Below, piece after piece: positions 1 through 10,114 of a stretch of DNA of 64,000 nt. Origin of the DNA: Craspedostauros australis (taxonomy: Eukaryota > Bacillariophyta > Bacillariophyceae > Mastogloiales > Achnanthaceae). The stretch's first letter is position 1; every line of letters starts with the position of its first letter. Made by a program: the position numbers and the translations under genes. The notes under the pieces were generated by a model. That model saw only the letters and a program-made list of their open reading frames with translations. It was not told the origin of the DNA and searched no databases. The DNA is taken from assembly GCA_026770025.1 (NCBI GenBank), contig JAMXDE010000004.1, positions 1,736,001 through 1,800,000 on the forward strand. The letters are read 5' to 3'.

Positions 1-1
1 A

Positions 2-1450
2 GGCGAACTGAGTCTTGAGGAGGCCAAGTGCGCTGCACGGAGATCCCAGCTGCTCGTGGTGAGTGACGGATCATTCAAAGATTCCAGAGGGACCGCGGCT
101 TCTATTCTGTACGACGAGGCGACGACGGCAAGCATGACGTGCCAGACGTTCGTCCCGGGCCCGTCCGAAGCGCAAAGTGCTTACAGAAGCGAACTCGCGG
201 GAATCTGGGCGTCGCTTACCGTGATAGCCAGGAAGCGAGGTCTGGACGCCTCGTGTGCGATTACCATTGCACTTGACGGCAAGCAGGCGATGTTGCAGGC
301 CCAAGAGGATGGACTACGCCCGGGCCAACGCGACTGGGATGTCCTGACTGAGATTCGAGAGCTGCGGCACAGGAGTCTGGCGATACTGCACTGGAAGTGG
401 GTGAAAGGCCACCAGGATGACACTGGCAAGCAACTGACAACGCTGGAGAAACTCAACGTAGTAGTCGACAACCACGCCAAGCAGTTCTGGAGCCTGACAG
501 AGAGCCGACGTCAGGTAAAAAGGTGGCACACGTCTACAAACAGATGGAGGTTACGTCTCCGCAACGCCGACTACTCGCATGTGGACGCGAAGGAGCTCCA
601 CGAGCTGCTGCAGTCTGCCGACGCAGCTACCTATTGGGCATCAAAGTTCCAGTGGGACAAAGATCAACTGACGCAGGTGGACTGGTACACATACAAGAAG
701 ACGCGCGCGGCCAAGAAGAACAAAGAGGTGGCAAAGTTCGTCTCGAAGTGGTCATCAGGCTTCGTCGGAGTCAACAAGAAGCTGCACCAGGTTGGTCAGC
801 AAGAGACGCCAAAGTGTCAGTTCTGCCAGCAAGACGAGACAACGATGCATGTGCTCCGCTGTAGCAAACACCAGGAAGCCTGGCAGACCTCTACGTCAGA
901 ACTTCTCGACCGCATGGTGCGGGTAGGCACATGTCCGCGACTGGTGCGAAATATGAGAGTGGGGCTGGTGAAATGGAGGCGAAAGCTCCAAGTGGACGGG
1001 CCACAAAGTTACATCGGTTGGTACCCCCTCCTGCTTGGTTTCATCCATAAGGATTGGGCCCGCCAGCAGACACAGTGGATGACGACGAACGAGTGCATAT
1101 ATCCAGACGCGAGAGCGTGGGCGCGAGAGATGGTGCGGTGGATCTGGAAAGTACCGTGGACAGTTTGGATTGCCAGGAACGAAAAAGTACATGACGCAGA
1201 TCAGCATCCGACGATGAAGGACCTGCGCCAACAGGTGCAACGGATGCAACAGAGCGCGAGCAGCGACATGACGGCATCGGAGCTTCATCTGCTCAGGGAT
1301 GGCCGGAATATTGAGTATGATACCGAGCTGCAAATGCAGCAGTGGGTGCACTCTATGACGGCGGTACAAGTGGCAGTGAAGGCCAGACGCAGGGCTCGAT
1401 CTATGCAGGCAGAACGGCAGACCATGGCAGCATGGCTGGGAATAGGATGA
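2..1450 (+). CDS. Non-LTR retrotransposon RT polyprotein, C-terminal part (RNase H + zinc finger), 5' truncated by window
   Basis: The frame is open from the left edge, so only the C-terminal part is present; the first GTG-type start at 56 is not a real start. An RNase H domain is visible. Its four acidic residues are D (codon 65) in SDGS, E (191) in RSELAG, D (275) in LDGK and D (467) in VVDNHAK, the DEDD layout. A zinc-finger-like motif follows, CxxC-x7-H-x3-C (codons 815, 824, 848, 860), as found downstream of RT in many LINE-type elements. The RNase H would remove RNA from RNA:DNA hybrids during target-primed reverse transcription. No RT core is in the window; it should lie just upstream. 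No internal stop is seen, so this end of the copy is intact. It could also be a domesticated RNase H gene, but the RNase H plus zinc finger order argues for a retroelement. Confidence 0.8.
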   Translation, partial: GELSLEEAKCAARRSQLLVVSDGSFKDSRGTAASILYDEATTASMTCQTFVPGPSEAQSAYRSELAGIWASLTVIARKRGLDASCAITIALDGKQAMLQAQEDGLRPGQRDWDVLTEIRELRHRSLAILHWKWVKGHQDDTGKQLTTLEKLNVVVDNHAKQFWSLTESRRQVKRWHTSTNRWRLRLRNADYSHVDAKELHELLQSADAATYWASKFQWDKDQLTQVDWYTYKKTRAAKKNKEVAKFVSKWSSGFVGVNKKLHQVGQQETPKCQFCQQDETTMHVLRCSKHQEAWQTSTSELLDRMVRVGTCPRLVRNMRVGLVKWRRKLQVDGPQSYIGWYPLLLGFIHKDWARQQTQWMTTNECIYPDARAWAREMVRWIWKVPWTVWIARNEKVHDADQHPTMKDLRQQVQRMQQSASSDMTASELHLLRDGRNIEYDTELQMQQWVHSMTAVQVAVKARRRARSMQAERQTMAAWLGIG

Positions 1451-2489
1451 GTGGCAACTTGATGGCTCGCTCAAAGCCTGGTCCTACAGGGCCGGCGGCG
1501 ACGAGGGTAAAGCCTTGAGGCACATCTATGATGTAATCACTGAGTTATTATTATTAGCAGAGTGAACAGCCATTCTGCCTGTCGTGGCTCCGACGTTGGG
1601 ACCTGCAGGGCGAGCTGGCAAAGGTGGGTGGGGATGGGCCATGGTGGCAGCTCTTGGAGTGTTTGGAAGTAAAATCCCATGCGCTGGGACATCACATCGC
1701 GCTCTCTTTCCTCGTGAAGCGCGTGGTTCCGACTAGACCGCTGTTGCAGCATCATGTGCCATAGCTCGTGGATCACCTCTGCCTGCCAGTGGATGGGCCG
1801 GCAGCGGTCTGGGGATGGAGGAGGGTTGGGGCTGTGCTTTGGGGAAATCTAGAGTGGGAACACATACAAGGCAAGTGCTACATATGACCTGTATGACAGA
1901 AACACGGAAACGGAACAGTAGGCAGTGATACCAACAAGCACGAACATGCATGTGGAAGCGTTGAGCATTCATTTTTGTTTGCTGTGAATGGAAACAACAA
2001 GTGGAGAGGAAGGAACTTCCTGTTGTCATAGTCTTCCACCGAGGAAGGCTACTCAACAGCATAGATTAGGCTAGACAGTATTGATGACGTCATTGTATGA
2101 TTAATTTGATTATTTCAGTCCCTCCAAGATCCAACGCGAACGCGAACATTTGGGGAGAGCTCCCCACTAGTTGTCACCACGACAGGTTCCAGGGGTGGCT
2201 TCATTTTACATGCGATATCTCCCTATTGTTTGACCTGTTCGAACATGTATTCAGAGAACATAACCGTTACAAAGCGTTAATGTATGCATTCAAATTTGGA
2301 TTCTGGTGGCATATGGTGAATCTCCTCACATTTCGGCACAGAATCAACCGTTGATTTTCCGCGGTGGTGTACTGTGCTTGTGGCATGTTCATGTAGTGCT
2401 CATATCATCACCTTCTTGCCCTCCTCCTGCTTAGATCACTTTCATCACTAGTAGTCTTCTCCATCTACCCATCAGTATCAATCAGCATC
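1451..2489. other. Retroelement 3' flank and non-coding sequence
   Basis: Follows the retroelement stop codon. A short TTATTATTATTA tract at about 1546-1556 may mark the element's 3' end. No convincing gene is seen; a small open frame at 2097-2354 has no recognisable feature. The last ~90 bases before 2490 are CT-rich, like the leader in front of the related frame at 61572. Confidence 0.4.
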
Positions 2490-2963
2490 ATGCCCGTCTC
2501 TACCACGAAAGCTGCGTCCAAGGATGCCAATCCTTCTCCCTCCACGAAGCAGCGTTTGCCATCCTCTCCATCGGTGCGCCCCTTTCCATCCGATCCAATT
2601 GATCTCAAGGAACTGGTCGCGCCATTTACTGCTGACAAGCTGTTGCCTCCATTGGATATGGATGGTAAGCAGCACAATCCGACTTCTGCAATAGACAAGC
2701 TCTTCCCTCCTGTGCTCGAAGGCGCGACCTTCGACAACCAGTGCGACGTTGAGATTCTTACCAACAAGGAACAGAATCGCACACTCCAACAAAAATGCAA
2801 CGAACACAACGAACACAACATTACCCAACCACCTATGAACACAAACAATACTGACACAGAGATCGTGCCTGCGCAACAGACAACATCAGAAGAGGAGAAT
2901 ATCGCGCTGCGACGAGAAGAAACGAAACATCGCAGCGAATTGTGTGCGAGACTCAAACGATGA
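2490..2963 (+). CDS. Short ORF related to the N-terminus of the element protein at 61572 (degenerate or truncated copy)
   Basis: 157 codons, starting at an ATG in a CT-rich leader. The first residues MPVSTT...SKDANPSPS are shared, with one small indel, with the start of the long open frame at 61572. Both continue with a Pro/Ser/Lys-rich stretch and repeated LLPP/LFPP-type motifs, so the two frames belong to one family. The C-terminal third is Gln/Asn/Glu-rich and could form a coiled coil (EEENIALRREE). The stop TGA overlaps an ATG in another frame (ATGA at 2960-2963). That second frame reads on for about 32 codons with similar helical composition to a TAG near 3058, suggesting a one-base frameshift near the end. 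No domain of known function is seen. I read it as a decayed or shortened family member, not a host gene. Confidence 0.5.
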   Translation: MPVSTTKAASKDANPSPSTKQRLPSSPSVRPFPSDPIDLKELVAPFTADKLLPPLDMDGKQHNPTSAIDKLFPPVLEGATFDNQCDVEILTNKEQNRTLQQKCNEHNEHNITQPPMNTNNTDTEIVPAQQTTSEEENIALRREETKHRSELCARLKR

Positions 2964-3176
2964 AGGAAAATACGGAATCTCCGGAGTTGGCGGAACAAAA
3001 TGTGAGGACACAATTGTTGCGACGAGTCAGAGCCGCGATGCAAGGACTAAATAAATAGGTTTAGCCTGAATATGACGTCGAAAATCCTGCTTTTGGCGAT
3101 ACAAATCAAGGCACCAAGACACTAAATCTGGCCGTAGTGCGCTAGTCGTGTCTAGGCAAACGCAAAATCGAACGGT

Positions 3177-3266
3177 CCATGATGTGCCGGGACTGTGTCT
3201 GACTTCGCTCGGATTAGTCCTCTTGCATGATCCGCACATCAGTGTCGTCGTCGATGTCTCATAGGA
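3177..3266. repeat. Dispersed ~90-bp repeat, copy 1
   Basis: Matches 17500-17587 in the same orientation with scattered substitutions. Both copies share CGGGACTG(T/C)GTCTG and GATCCGCACATC, followed by a GTCGTCGTCGAT core. Sequence on either side differs, so it is a dispersed unit or a shared element fragment. Confidence 0.65.
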
Positions 3267-3455
3267 GCCCCCCGAGAGAAAGAGTTTTGGGATCATACGG
3301 GTCGGACCGTCTGTCAGTCGACCGTTGCGGTCATCTGTTCTTGTGCGATGACTCCTACGCGCCAACGGTGTAGCAGTTTCGTACGTGAGCATTTGTCAGC
3401 AACAGAATCCTGTCAGAGCAGGAGAGAACACACAATTTCGAGGACCACAGCTCGA

Positions 3456-3661
<206 letters not shown>

Positions 3662-3794
3662 CCACTAACGCTAGATAGGATCGTCTTCTGTGTGTCTTGA
3701 GGTCTCTCCTTTGCAGCACCTACCAGCTTGCAAGCATCAGAATTCATTCTCGAGTGAGTCGACCACTCGTTTGAAACGGACCTCCGAACTTTTT

Positions 3795-3895
3795 CTCTCC
3801 TACATCCAAACCAAGCACATGTTTGTAATCCTTGTAGGTCCAATACAAATAATTAACCGATGGATTTTTGAGTTAGATCCTATTTTAAGTTTTAT
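3795..3895. repeat. A/T-rich repeat, copy A (pairs with ~60964-61062)
   Basis: Shares TCCAAACCAAGCACAT, TAATCCTT, CATAATTAACCG-like and TTTTAAGTTTTATGGA blocks with the segment near 60964, in the same order and orientation. Both lie within ~1.5 kb of a frame of the MPVSTT family, so it may be a terminal or regulatory part of that element. Confidence 0.6.
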
Positions 3896-4186
3896 GGACC
3901 AATGGATATGCGCAATTTTCTATCTCTTTCGTGTTTCAGCCTCTTGCTTCCGACTACATCGATCCAATTTAACCCTTTGCTGTTCTTTGTTTCAGCGACT
4001 TTGTTCCGATCTTGAATTGTTTAGTCTCTTTTTCAGGTGTTCGGACGAGACCATCCAACAGTCCATCCACGATAGCACTAGTTGTAGAATGTTGGGGGTA
4101 GCGGCGAATGCATGTTTACGTTAATGACACCATGTGCTTGTCCAATCCGTCATCGACGTCACGCAACTGGATACTTCGTCATGAAA

Positions 4187-4365
4187 CACCAATGATATCC
4201 ATAAAGAGAGATTCTGTCTGGGGAGACCAAAAATGGCCATTTTGGGCTCAGGAGACAAAGTTACCCGGAGGTTCGCCAAAATCCGGTCTGAGGAGACAAT
4301 TTTCAGTTCCACGTGATAAATCTCCACGATAGGATTTTTCGGTCGAATACTTCGACTAAAAGAAA
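4187..4365. repeat. Left inverted terminal/subterminal region of the piggyBac-like element
   Basis: Contains imperfect palindromes at about 4216 (GTCTGGGGAGACC), 4248 (GCTCAGGAGAC) and 4296 (GTCTGAGGAGAC), followed by a CACGAT block. The reverse complement resembles 9311-9475. The repeated palindromes are likely transposase binding sites (inference). Confidence 0.55.
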
Positions 4366-4590
4366 TTCTGCCAGCTTTTTGTTCTGACATCTCCTCCTCC
4401 AAGATTTTCTTCATCGTCATTGTTTCTTCGCTTTCCTCCAGATGGCAACAACCCTCCCTCTCCAACCTCCTTGCCTGCTGTGGTTCATTTCATTCCATCA
4501 CCAACCTCGCACCTCCTTGCTTGTCATTCGCAGCATCCCCCACACTGCCTTCTTCTTCCAGCTTGCCTTCTTCGATACGTCACCTTCATC

Positions 4591-7577
4591 ATGGCATCTT
4601 CTCATCCGCCTGATGCTCCCAATGCCAATGACGACTTGCCCACAGCTTCCACTCCACTTGCAACAACCGGCCATGGCAATGTCTCTCCATCCCAAGAGCT
4701 TCATCCCTTTGGACACGTTTTGGATGATGGAATGGGTGATGCAGGCAAGCACACCCATGAAGAAGAAGGAGATGGCATCTGTGTCAATAGCGACGACGAG
4801 GGCGCGGTGCCAACATTGGCGCCTCCAAATCCTGTTGGCGATTTTGGAGTCCAACCGTGCTCGCTTCCTGGCTACAGCCATCGCATCGTCCTCCCTCCCA
4901 AGAAAGGGAGTCAGGAGATCTCTGTGGAGTGGAAGGTGCTCTTGGCCTACGACCATGCAACAAAAGTGACTGTTGGAGAAGCGCACAAGCTTGCTCTCAT
5001 CCATGCAAAGGAAGAGATTCGTTCACTGCGAACAGCTGTCTTGCAACGCTTCCCCAAGACTCCTCCTGGGTCTCCACCATACGTGCCAACACCCAATGAC
5101 TTGATCCAAGATGTGCTGGGCCCCACATCTCCCATTTTCATTCGTGCATTTGGCCCAAGCGGGCTGGGTTTCTCATATGCTGAGTACATGGAGTTCCTCT
5201 ATGCCATCACATCACAGATGGTGGAAGGCTGCACCGTTTGTCGGCTCTACGATGGCGTCAACGCTGCCACGCTTCCCAGCTTTCCTGCCAGACAGCACTA
5301 CATCAATCTCTGGGATCGTATTCGATGCAATGGAAACCCTGTCTCTCGGGATGGCCATCGCTTTGTTTGGACCGAATTGGAAAGTGCTTTCAACTTGACG
5401 CTTGAGATTCTTTGTCTTCGGCATCGTTGCCCGAATCGGATCGTCACATTGGATGATGACAAGGTCCATTGCAGCAGCCGTGCGGAGAGCAGCTATCTGC
5501 TTGGCATGAGACATACTCATGCAAATCGTAATGGGTAAGCGACGAACAGCATTGTGTGTTTTGTTGCAGAGGGGTGGCATCTCCATTTCATATTTCAATT
5601 CCTCACCCCAGGTCTCCGTCTCGTTTCCGTCTTCTGCGTTCCTTCAGATTAACCCTGAACACTCTTGTCCAGTCTGCTTCTGGACTTGTTGTGGGGTTGG
5701 CTGCTTGCTGAGATGGGTTGGATGACGACACCTATCGGTTGTTCACCCAACTAAAAGAACCAGATGGTTCTTTTCGAAATCTAACCCTCATGACAGATCG
5801 AGGATACAACTGCCGCAGCACCACCGTCTTCCTCACTACCAGGGGTGCCAATCTGGAGGGTACACACATGCAAGCTGGATACCTACCATTCACCTTTGGC
5901 CCATCCATTGGCAAGGGTGCACTCCAGATGAATATTGGGAGGAAGGGGCCAAGGATGGTGCATTGCGCTGTCACCAACAGCATCGGCAAACGACAATTGA
6001 CATGCTATGGATACCGACTCAACGAACAAACTGTACTTGCACTCTCCACAAGATCAAGTGGCTTCGAGTGGGACCTCACCCTCACCAACGCCAGTGACCA
6101 ACAAAAGGACCAAGACATGGTGGAGGACAAGCATGGGAACAATCGAAGATCCCCACACTACCCACACTTCTTCCAAACATGCACTGTCAATCCAACACGC
6201 TCGTCGGCAGTCAGAGCTGCCATATCCCAAACTCCCCTTGGCGCAACCGTCATTGTGGCTGCCGCATCCAAGAATGTGAAACAGCGTTGGGCAGACATGG
6301 TGTGGGATCTGCCTGTGGATGGACTCACCTGTGGCCAGGGTGACCATCTGTGGTTCGTCCACCGCCGCTTCGCGTTCACGAGCACCTCCACCTACAGCAT
6401 GATACAGAAGGTGCTTGAAAGCGGAGAGTGGTGCAATGCTGACAATGCCACCATATTCAATCAAACTGCATGGGAGTGCATTGGCCGCTACTTGGGATAT
6501 GACGTGCTTGGTCGGAAGGCGAAGTACCTCCAAGCATTGCAAGCAGAAAAGGCAAGATTGCGCGCACTTGATTTATACTCCAAACTCACATCTCCCACCT
6601 TCGATTCCCGTCATGTTGAAATTACACTTCTCTCCTCTCTCTGCGACGATGCCCCTGAAGAGGATACCTTCTCAGACAAAGACTTCATCGAACTCATGGC
6701 TATTTTTTACCGCAGCAAGGCCCAGCGAAGCAAAGCCACACGATGCAAAATGCTCCGCACCATCCTTGCTGATGACGACAAGGTTCGACGGCGATTCCTG
6801 GCCATCAGCGACGCCTCCCTCAAGAAAGACCTTAAAGCTCGTCTCCCCAAGACCAACACAACGAAAATGCCACGAGAGAAGGTTGTGGAGAGATTGGTTG
6901 CCCTGGTGATGAAGGAGATCGAGCAGGAGCCTGACCATCCATCCAGTTTCCAGGCAGGAATCACCACTTCAGAGTGGATGCACAAGCTTGACCACGACCT
7001 CACGACTCTCATGTTACAATCGTGGTTCATGAAGTCAGTTCGGGGCAAGGCCGGAAAGCTCGCCAAGCTGGGCCACAACAACGAAGCTCCCCTCATGAAG
7101 CAGGCCCTCCACTGTGTTGGAGTGGGCGGCAAGGGAAGGCAAGTGAAGGCAACGTACCAAGTGGGGGTGGTGCGAAACACCGATGCACCGTACGCCCGCG
7201 CCTCCGTCGACTTCCTTGCGATCGTCGGTGATCCAGAGGACGACAGCGACGATGAAGTCTTTGTTGTGGAGATCAAGACTCGGGCAACGACAGACACAGA
7301 AGACCTCGAAAGACGGCACCAGCGGAAGGCTGATTGGGAGCATGGGACAGAGGGAAAGAGCCATGTGTTCGTGGATCTCCAAGATGACAAATGGAGGGCA
7401 TTATTCGAAAAGAAATCAGAGATGATTCAACTGCTTCATCATGCCTTCGTCTTTGGGGTGACAGGTGCAATGATTGTAATTGGTACGTCCTTGTATGAAC
7501 TGGATGGAGTTCCTGCCATGAATTTCAAAAGTCGATACGCGGTGCTCACTCCAACTGTTCTTGCTTTTCTCCACTGA
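4591..7577 (+). CDS. piggyBac-like transposase with embedded PD-(D/E)XK nuclease-like domain (two ORF segments)
   Basis: Start chosen at ATG 4591 (context TCATCATGG) rather than the upstream in-frame start at 4420. Segment 1 runs to about 5527-5534 and contains IVTLDDDK, the probable first catalytic Asp region. Segment 2 (about 5713-7577) opens with DDDTYRLF and has LMTDRGYN, the probable second Asp. Its C-terminal third has SVDFLAIV ... VFVVEIKTR, the D...ExK signature of PD-(D/E)XK nucleases, reminiscent of YqaJ/lambda-exonuclease folds. Joining the segments in frame needs a 185-base intron (GTAATG at 5528, GAG ending at 5712). The better-looking donor GTAAGC at 5535 breaks the frame, so this copy may be damaged or spliced differently. 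The third catalytic Asp region is in the next ORF. Presumed role: excision and integration of the element. Confidence 0.6.
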
Positions 7578-7700
7578 CCCTCTCGAACCAACCTCCTCCT
7601 ACCACCAGGTGATGCAACTGCTAACACCATAAGATCAATGTCCACACACTTCCAACCCAATGTACTTCAATCATACGGAATCGTGCTACAAAATCTGTAA

Positions 7701-9005
7701 AAGCTGAAGTTGGAGTTTGCATATGCGCACTCCACTGCCGCGTCCCGCGAGGCAGCGTCAGGCAAGACGCTGCGAAAGTATCTGAATTCGAAACGCAACC
7801 CCCACAGGGGCTCAACTGGGGGGCGACACATTGCGGCATTGACAGAAGAGGATGTATTCCACCAATTGATGATATGGAAGGCATGCCAGGAACTACCAAT
7901 GCCGGTGCCGAAGGTCCACACCTTGGTTCCATCGTTTGTAGCCCGTTGGAATTCATTCAAGGGCGGCTCTGATTTGATGACCAGGATGATGAGGCAGCAC
8001 AAGGTGCAGCCGCCATTCGCAACCTTCCAATGCCAAGCTGTGGTACGGATTGTGGAAGTCATCCTTCTGTTTCTGCACAAGCTAATGCACTACTGTTGCA
8101 CAGACGATATCCACACAAACAAAGACCTGGAGAACGCAACGGTGCTGCAGACCTACCGTGACATGCTGAATCATCGCAGCAGTGTTGCTGATTTGTTGGA
8201 AACATTGCGAAGGACATTCGGAGTCATCGTCGCCCAAGCCGCTGGCAGCAACAGAAGAGAATCTGATGACAGCGAACGCGGAAACTGGTTTATTCAGGGA
8301 GCCATCGACAAGACAGCAGACACAGATTCGGATACAGACAATCAAATCTACGATGGTAGACCGACTGTTGAAGGCGAGGAGAGGGACGGAAAGAGCATCC
8401 GGAACCTGCTGTCTGGGAATCCAGCTGCCCCAACGCCCGCCATGGTTGCGCTCGAACGACGTCTCCGCACAGGCAGCCATGAGCCCATCTTTTGTGAAAA
8501 CGTGAAGAAACCCTGCGTCATATGTGGGGTTGTAACGAAATGGATGTGCATGCAGTGTCACCTTTTCGCCTGCGTGCCTCCCACTGCAAATCACAAGAGA
8601 TGGGGAAAGGCAAATGGAGTGCATACCAGCATCTCAATGTCAAATCTACGAAAGAAGGCGAACGAACGAATCATTGCAAGCAACACATGTTTCCGAATGC
8701 TCCACGGAAGCAACAGATCATGGACAAGGAAGACCAAGGCGGGTTACACTGAGTGGAGTGCGAAGCAACCAGACAGGAAAGGAGGGAAGCGCAAGACTCC
8801 ATCAGCAGTGCAAACAAGCAAAGATATCCAATCGAGCCAAGGAAGGAAACGAGCGAAACCCTCATCCCAGACTCCTGCTGAGACTTCACCAGCACCACAG
8901 AGACGGCGGACGCGCTCGGAGACAACTCCACAACGACCGCGAACGCGTGCAGCAGCTCAACAAGGAAAGTACAGCCATGGGAATGGGTCGAGATGTAACA
9001 TATAG
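7701..9005 (+). CDS. C-terminal part of the piggyBac-like transposase (third catalytic region + Cys-rich tail)
   Basis: Open from 7701 after a stop at 7698. PKVHTLVPSFVARW is followed by NSFKGGSDLMTRMM, which matches the piggyBac GG(V/S)D block that holds the last catalytic Asp. Later come CVICGVV and CMQCHLFAC, a Cys cluster like the C-terminal zinc domain of piggyBac transposases. The final ~90 residues are Lys/Arg/Pro-rich and probably bind DNA or direct nuclear import. It is separated from the upstream ORF by 120 bases containing stops, and I see no convincing splice donor. It is therefore either exon 3 of the same gene with an unrecognised intron, or the gene is broken here. It is not a stand-alone protein by family logic. 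Confidence 0.55.
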   Translation, partial: KLKLEFAYAHSTAASREAASGKTLRKYLNSKRNPHRGSTGGRHIAALTEEDVFHQLMIWKACQELPMPVPKVHTLVPSFVARWNSFKGGSDLMTRMMRQHKVQPPFATFQCQAVVRIVEVILLFLHKLMHYCCTDDIHTNKDLENATVLQTYRDMLNHRSSVADLLETLRRTFGVIVAQAAGSNRRESDDSERGNWFIQGAIDKTADTDSDTDNQIYDGRPTVEGEERDGKSIRNLLSGNPAAPTPAMVALERRLRTGSHEPIFCENVKKPCVICGVVTKWMCMQCHLFACVPPTANHKRWGKANGVHTSISMSNLRKKANERIIASNTCFRMLHGSNRSWTRKTKAGYTEWSAKQPDRKGGKRKTPSAVQTSKDIQSSQGRKRAKPSSQTPAETSPAPQRRRTRSETTPQRPRTRAAAQQGKYSHGNGSRCNI

Positions 9006-9310
9006 CAAAGTAATAACACACAAACGTCCATCAAATACGGGGTGGTGTATCGTTCCTGTGAAGAGGCGTGGTCACAAATCATTGTGATGCAAGAGGAAGA
9101 ACGCTGCGGAACGATCATGTCCTGTAAAGAGCGTGGAGGACATGGATAAGCATGCAATGAACGGATGTATACGAAGAACTGTGATGAGATGCAAGTGACT
9201 CAATGCGTCCAGGAGAAGCATTGAGCCATAGTAAGCAGGAGGGCATGCCAGGACATTGAGAAATCGGAAAAAACGATGTGAGGGGGGGGAAAAAGTGAGC
9301 ACGAACAAAT

Positions 9311-9475
9311 AGTCTTAGTCGAGGTGGTCGAAGAAAATGCCATCGCGATAAAACGTCGCGTTACTTGATTTTGGTCTCAGGAGACCAATTTTGGCACTCC
9401 TCAAATTCACTTTGTCTCCTGAGACAATTTTGGACTTTTATCGTGGACGAATTTCCTCATGGATATCACGATGCG
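9311..9475. repeat. Right inverted terminal/subterminal region of the piggyBac-like element
   Basis: Contains GGTCTCAGGAGACC (from 9373, a perfect palindrome) and TTGTCTCCTGAGACAA (from 9412), then ATCGTGGA and GGATATCACG, mirroring the left end. The 300 bases before it, after the transposase stop at 9005, hold no gene. Confidence 0.55.
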
Positions 9476-9637
9476 CAACATCATCAGGTCTGCTTCGTCG
9501 TGGCGAAGTGGTTGAGTGGGGTTGGTACTCCTCAAGTGTTTTGTGTCGTGGTCTTTTCGGACAGTCGGTACAATTGGAGGTAAATCTCCACATCCCCCAA
9601 CATGTGAGGCTGGTTGAGAGTGGCAAACTTGACACAC

Positions 9638-10042
9638 TGACCTAGACTGATAACTAGCTAGAATATCCTAGTCTCCCAATTGAGTCCAGTCATGTATCTA
9701 CTGTTGCCAGCACTGGATCGAGTCCGGTAACGTCCGTGACTGAGACCAGTCAGTCGAGTCCAACCATGCGAGACTCAACTCAGTCGTAACTGCAGGGCCA
9801 ACATATGGAAAACATGCCACCACCAAACTTGATGCCAAAACATGGAAGCAAGTAAATGAGCGACCAGGTGGCGCAGGTTTGGAATTCAGGCGTGGTTCTT
9901 GGAACAGGCACGGAATAAGCAGAGACGGCATGGCAGAGTGCGCTACTTGTGGAGTAACGCAAAGTAGAGCAGGTGGAGGCAAGAAGGAAGGAAGGTAATC
10001 ATAATCTACAATTATCCCTCAATCGTCTGCTGGCATAAGGCA
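9638..10042 (+). repeat. 5' LTR
   Basis: Begins TGACCTAGACTG and ends ATAAGGCA. Identical by eye to 14489-14893. The LTR should carry promoter and polyadenylation signals. The primer binding site should follow at about 10043, but I cannot match it to a tRNA. Confidence 0.93.
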
Positions 10043-10114
10043 CAGTGAATTCACTCCTTACGATTGAACATCGTACTCAACAACAACAACCGCCAAACCG
10101 TCCAACGAACAACG

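Larger units (their letters stand above)
4187..9475 (+). mobile_element. piggyBac-like DNA transposon with PD-(D/E)XK domain
   Basis: A ~5.3-kb unit bounded by inverted, palindrome-containing ends. The left end (about 4187-4365) holds three imperfect copies of GTCTCAGGAGAC. The right end (9311-9475) holds two. Further blocks (TGATATCCAT; TCGA-n-TTCGACTAA) recur in inverted orientation at similar distances. Inside are one or two transposase genes with piggyBac-type signatures: LDDD, TDRGY, a GGSDLMT motif and a C-terminal Cys cluster. I could not fix the exact termini or find a TTAA target duplication, so the ends are approximate. Confidence 0.65.

Noticed and set aside
9638-10042. Short ORFs inside the LTRs (94 and 60 codons, identical in both LTRs)
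   Set aside because: Chance frames in non-coding LTR sequence; their identity only reflects LTR identity.
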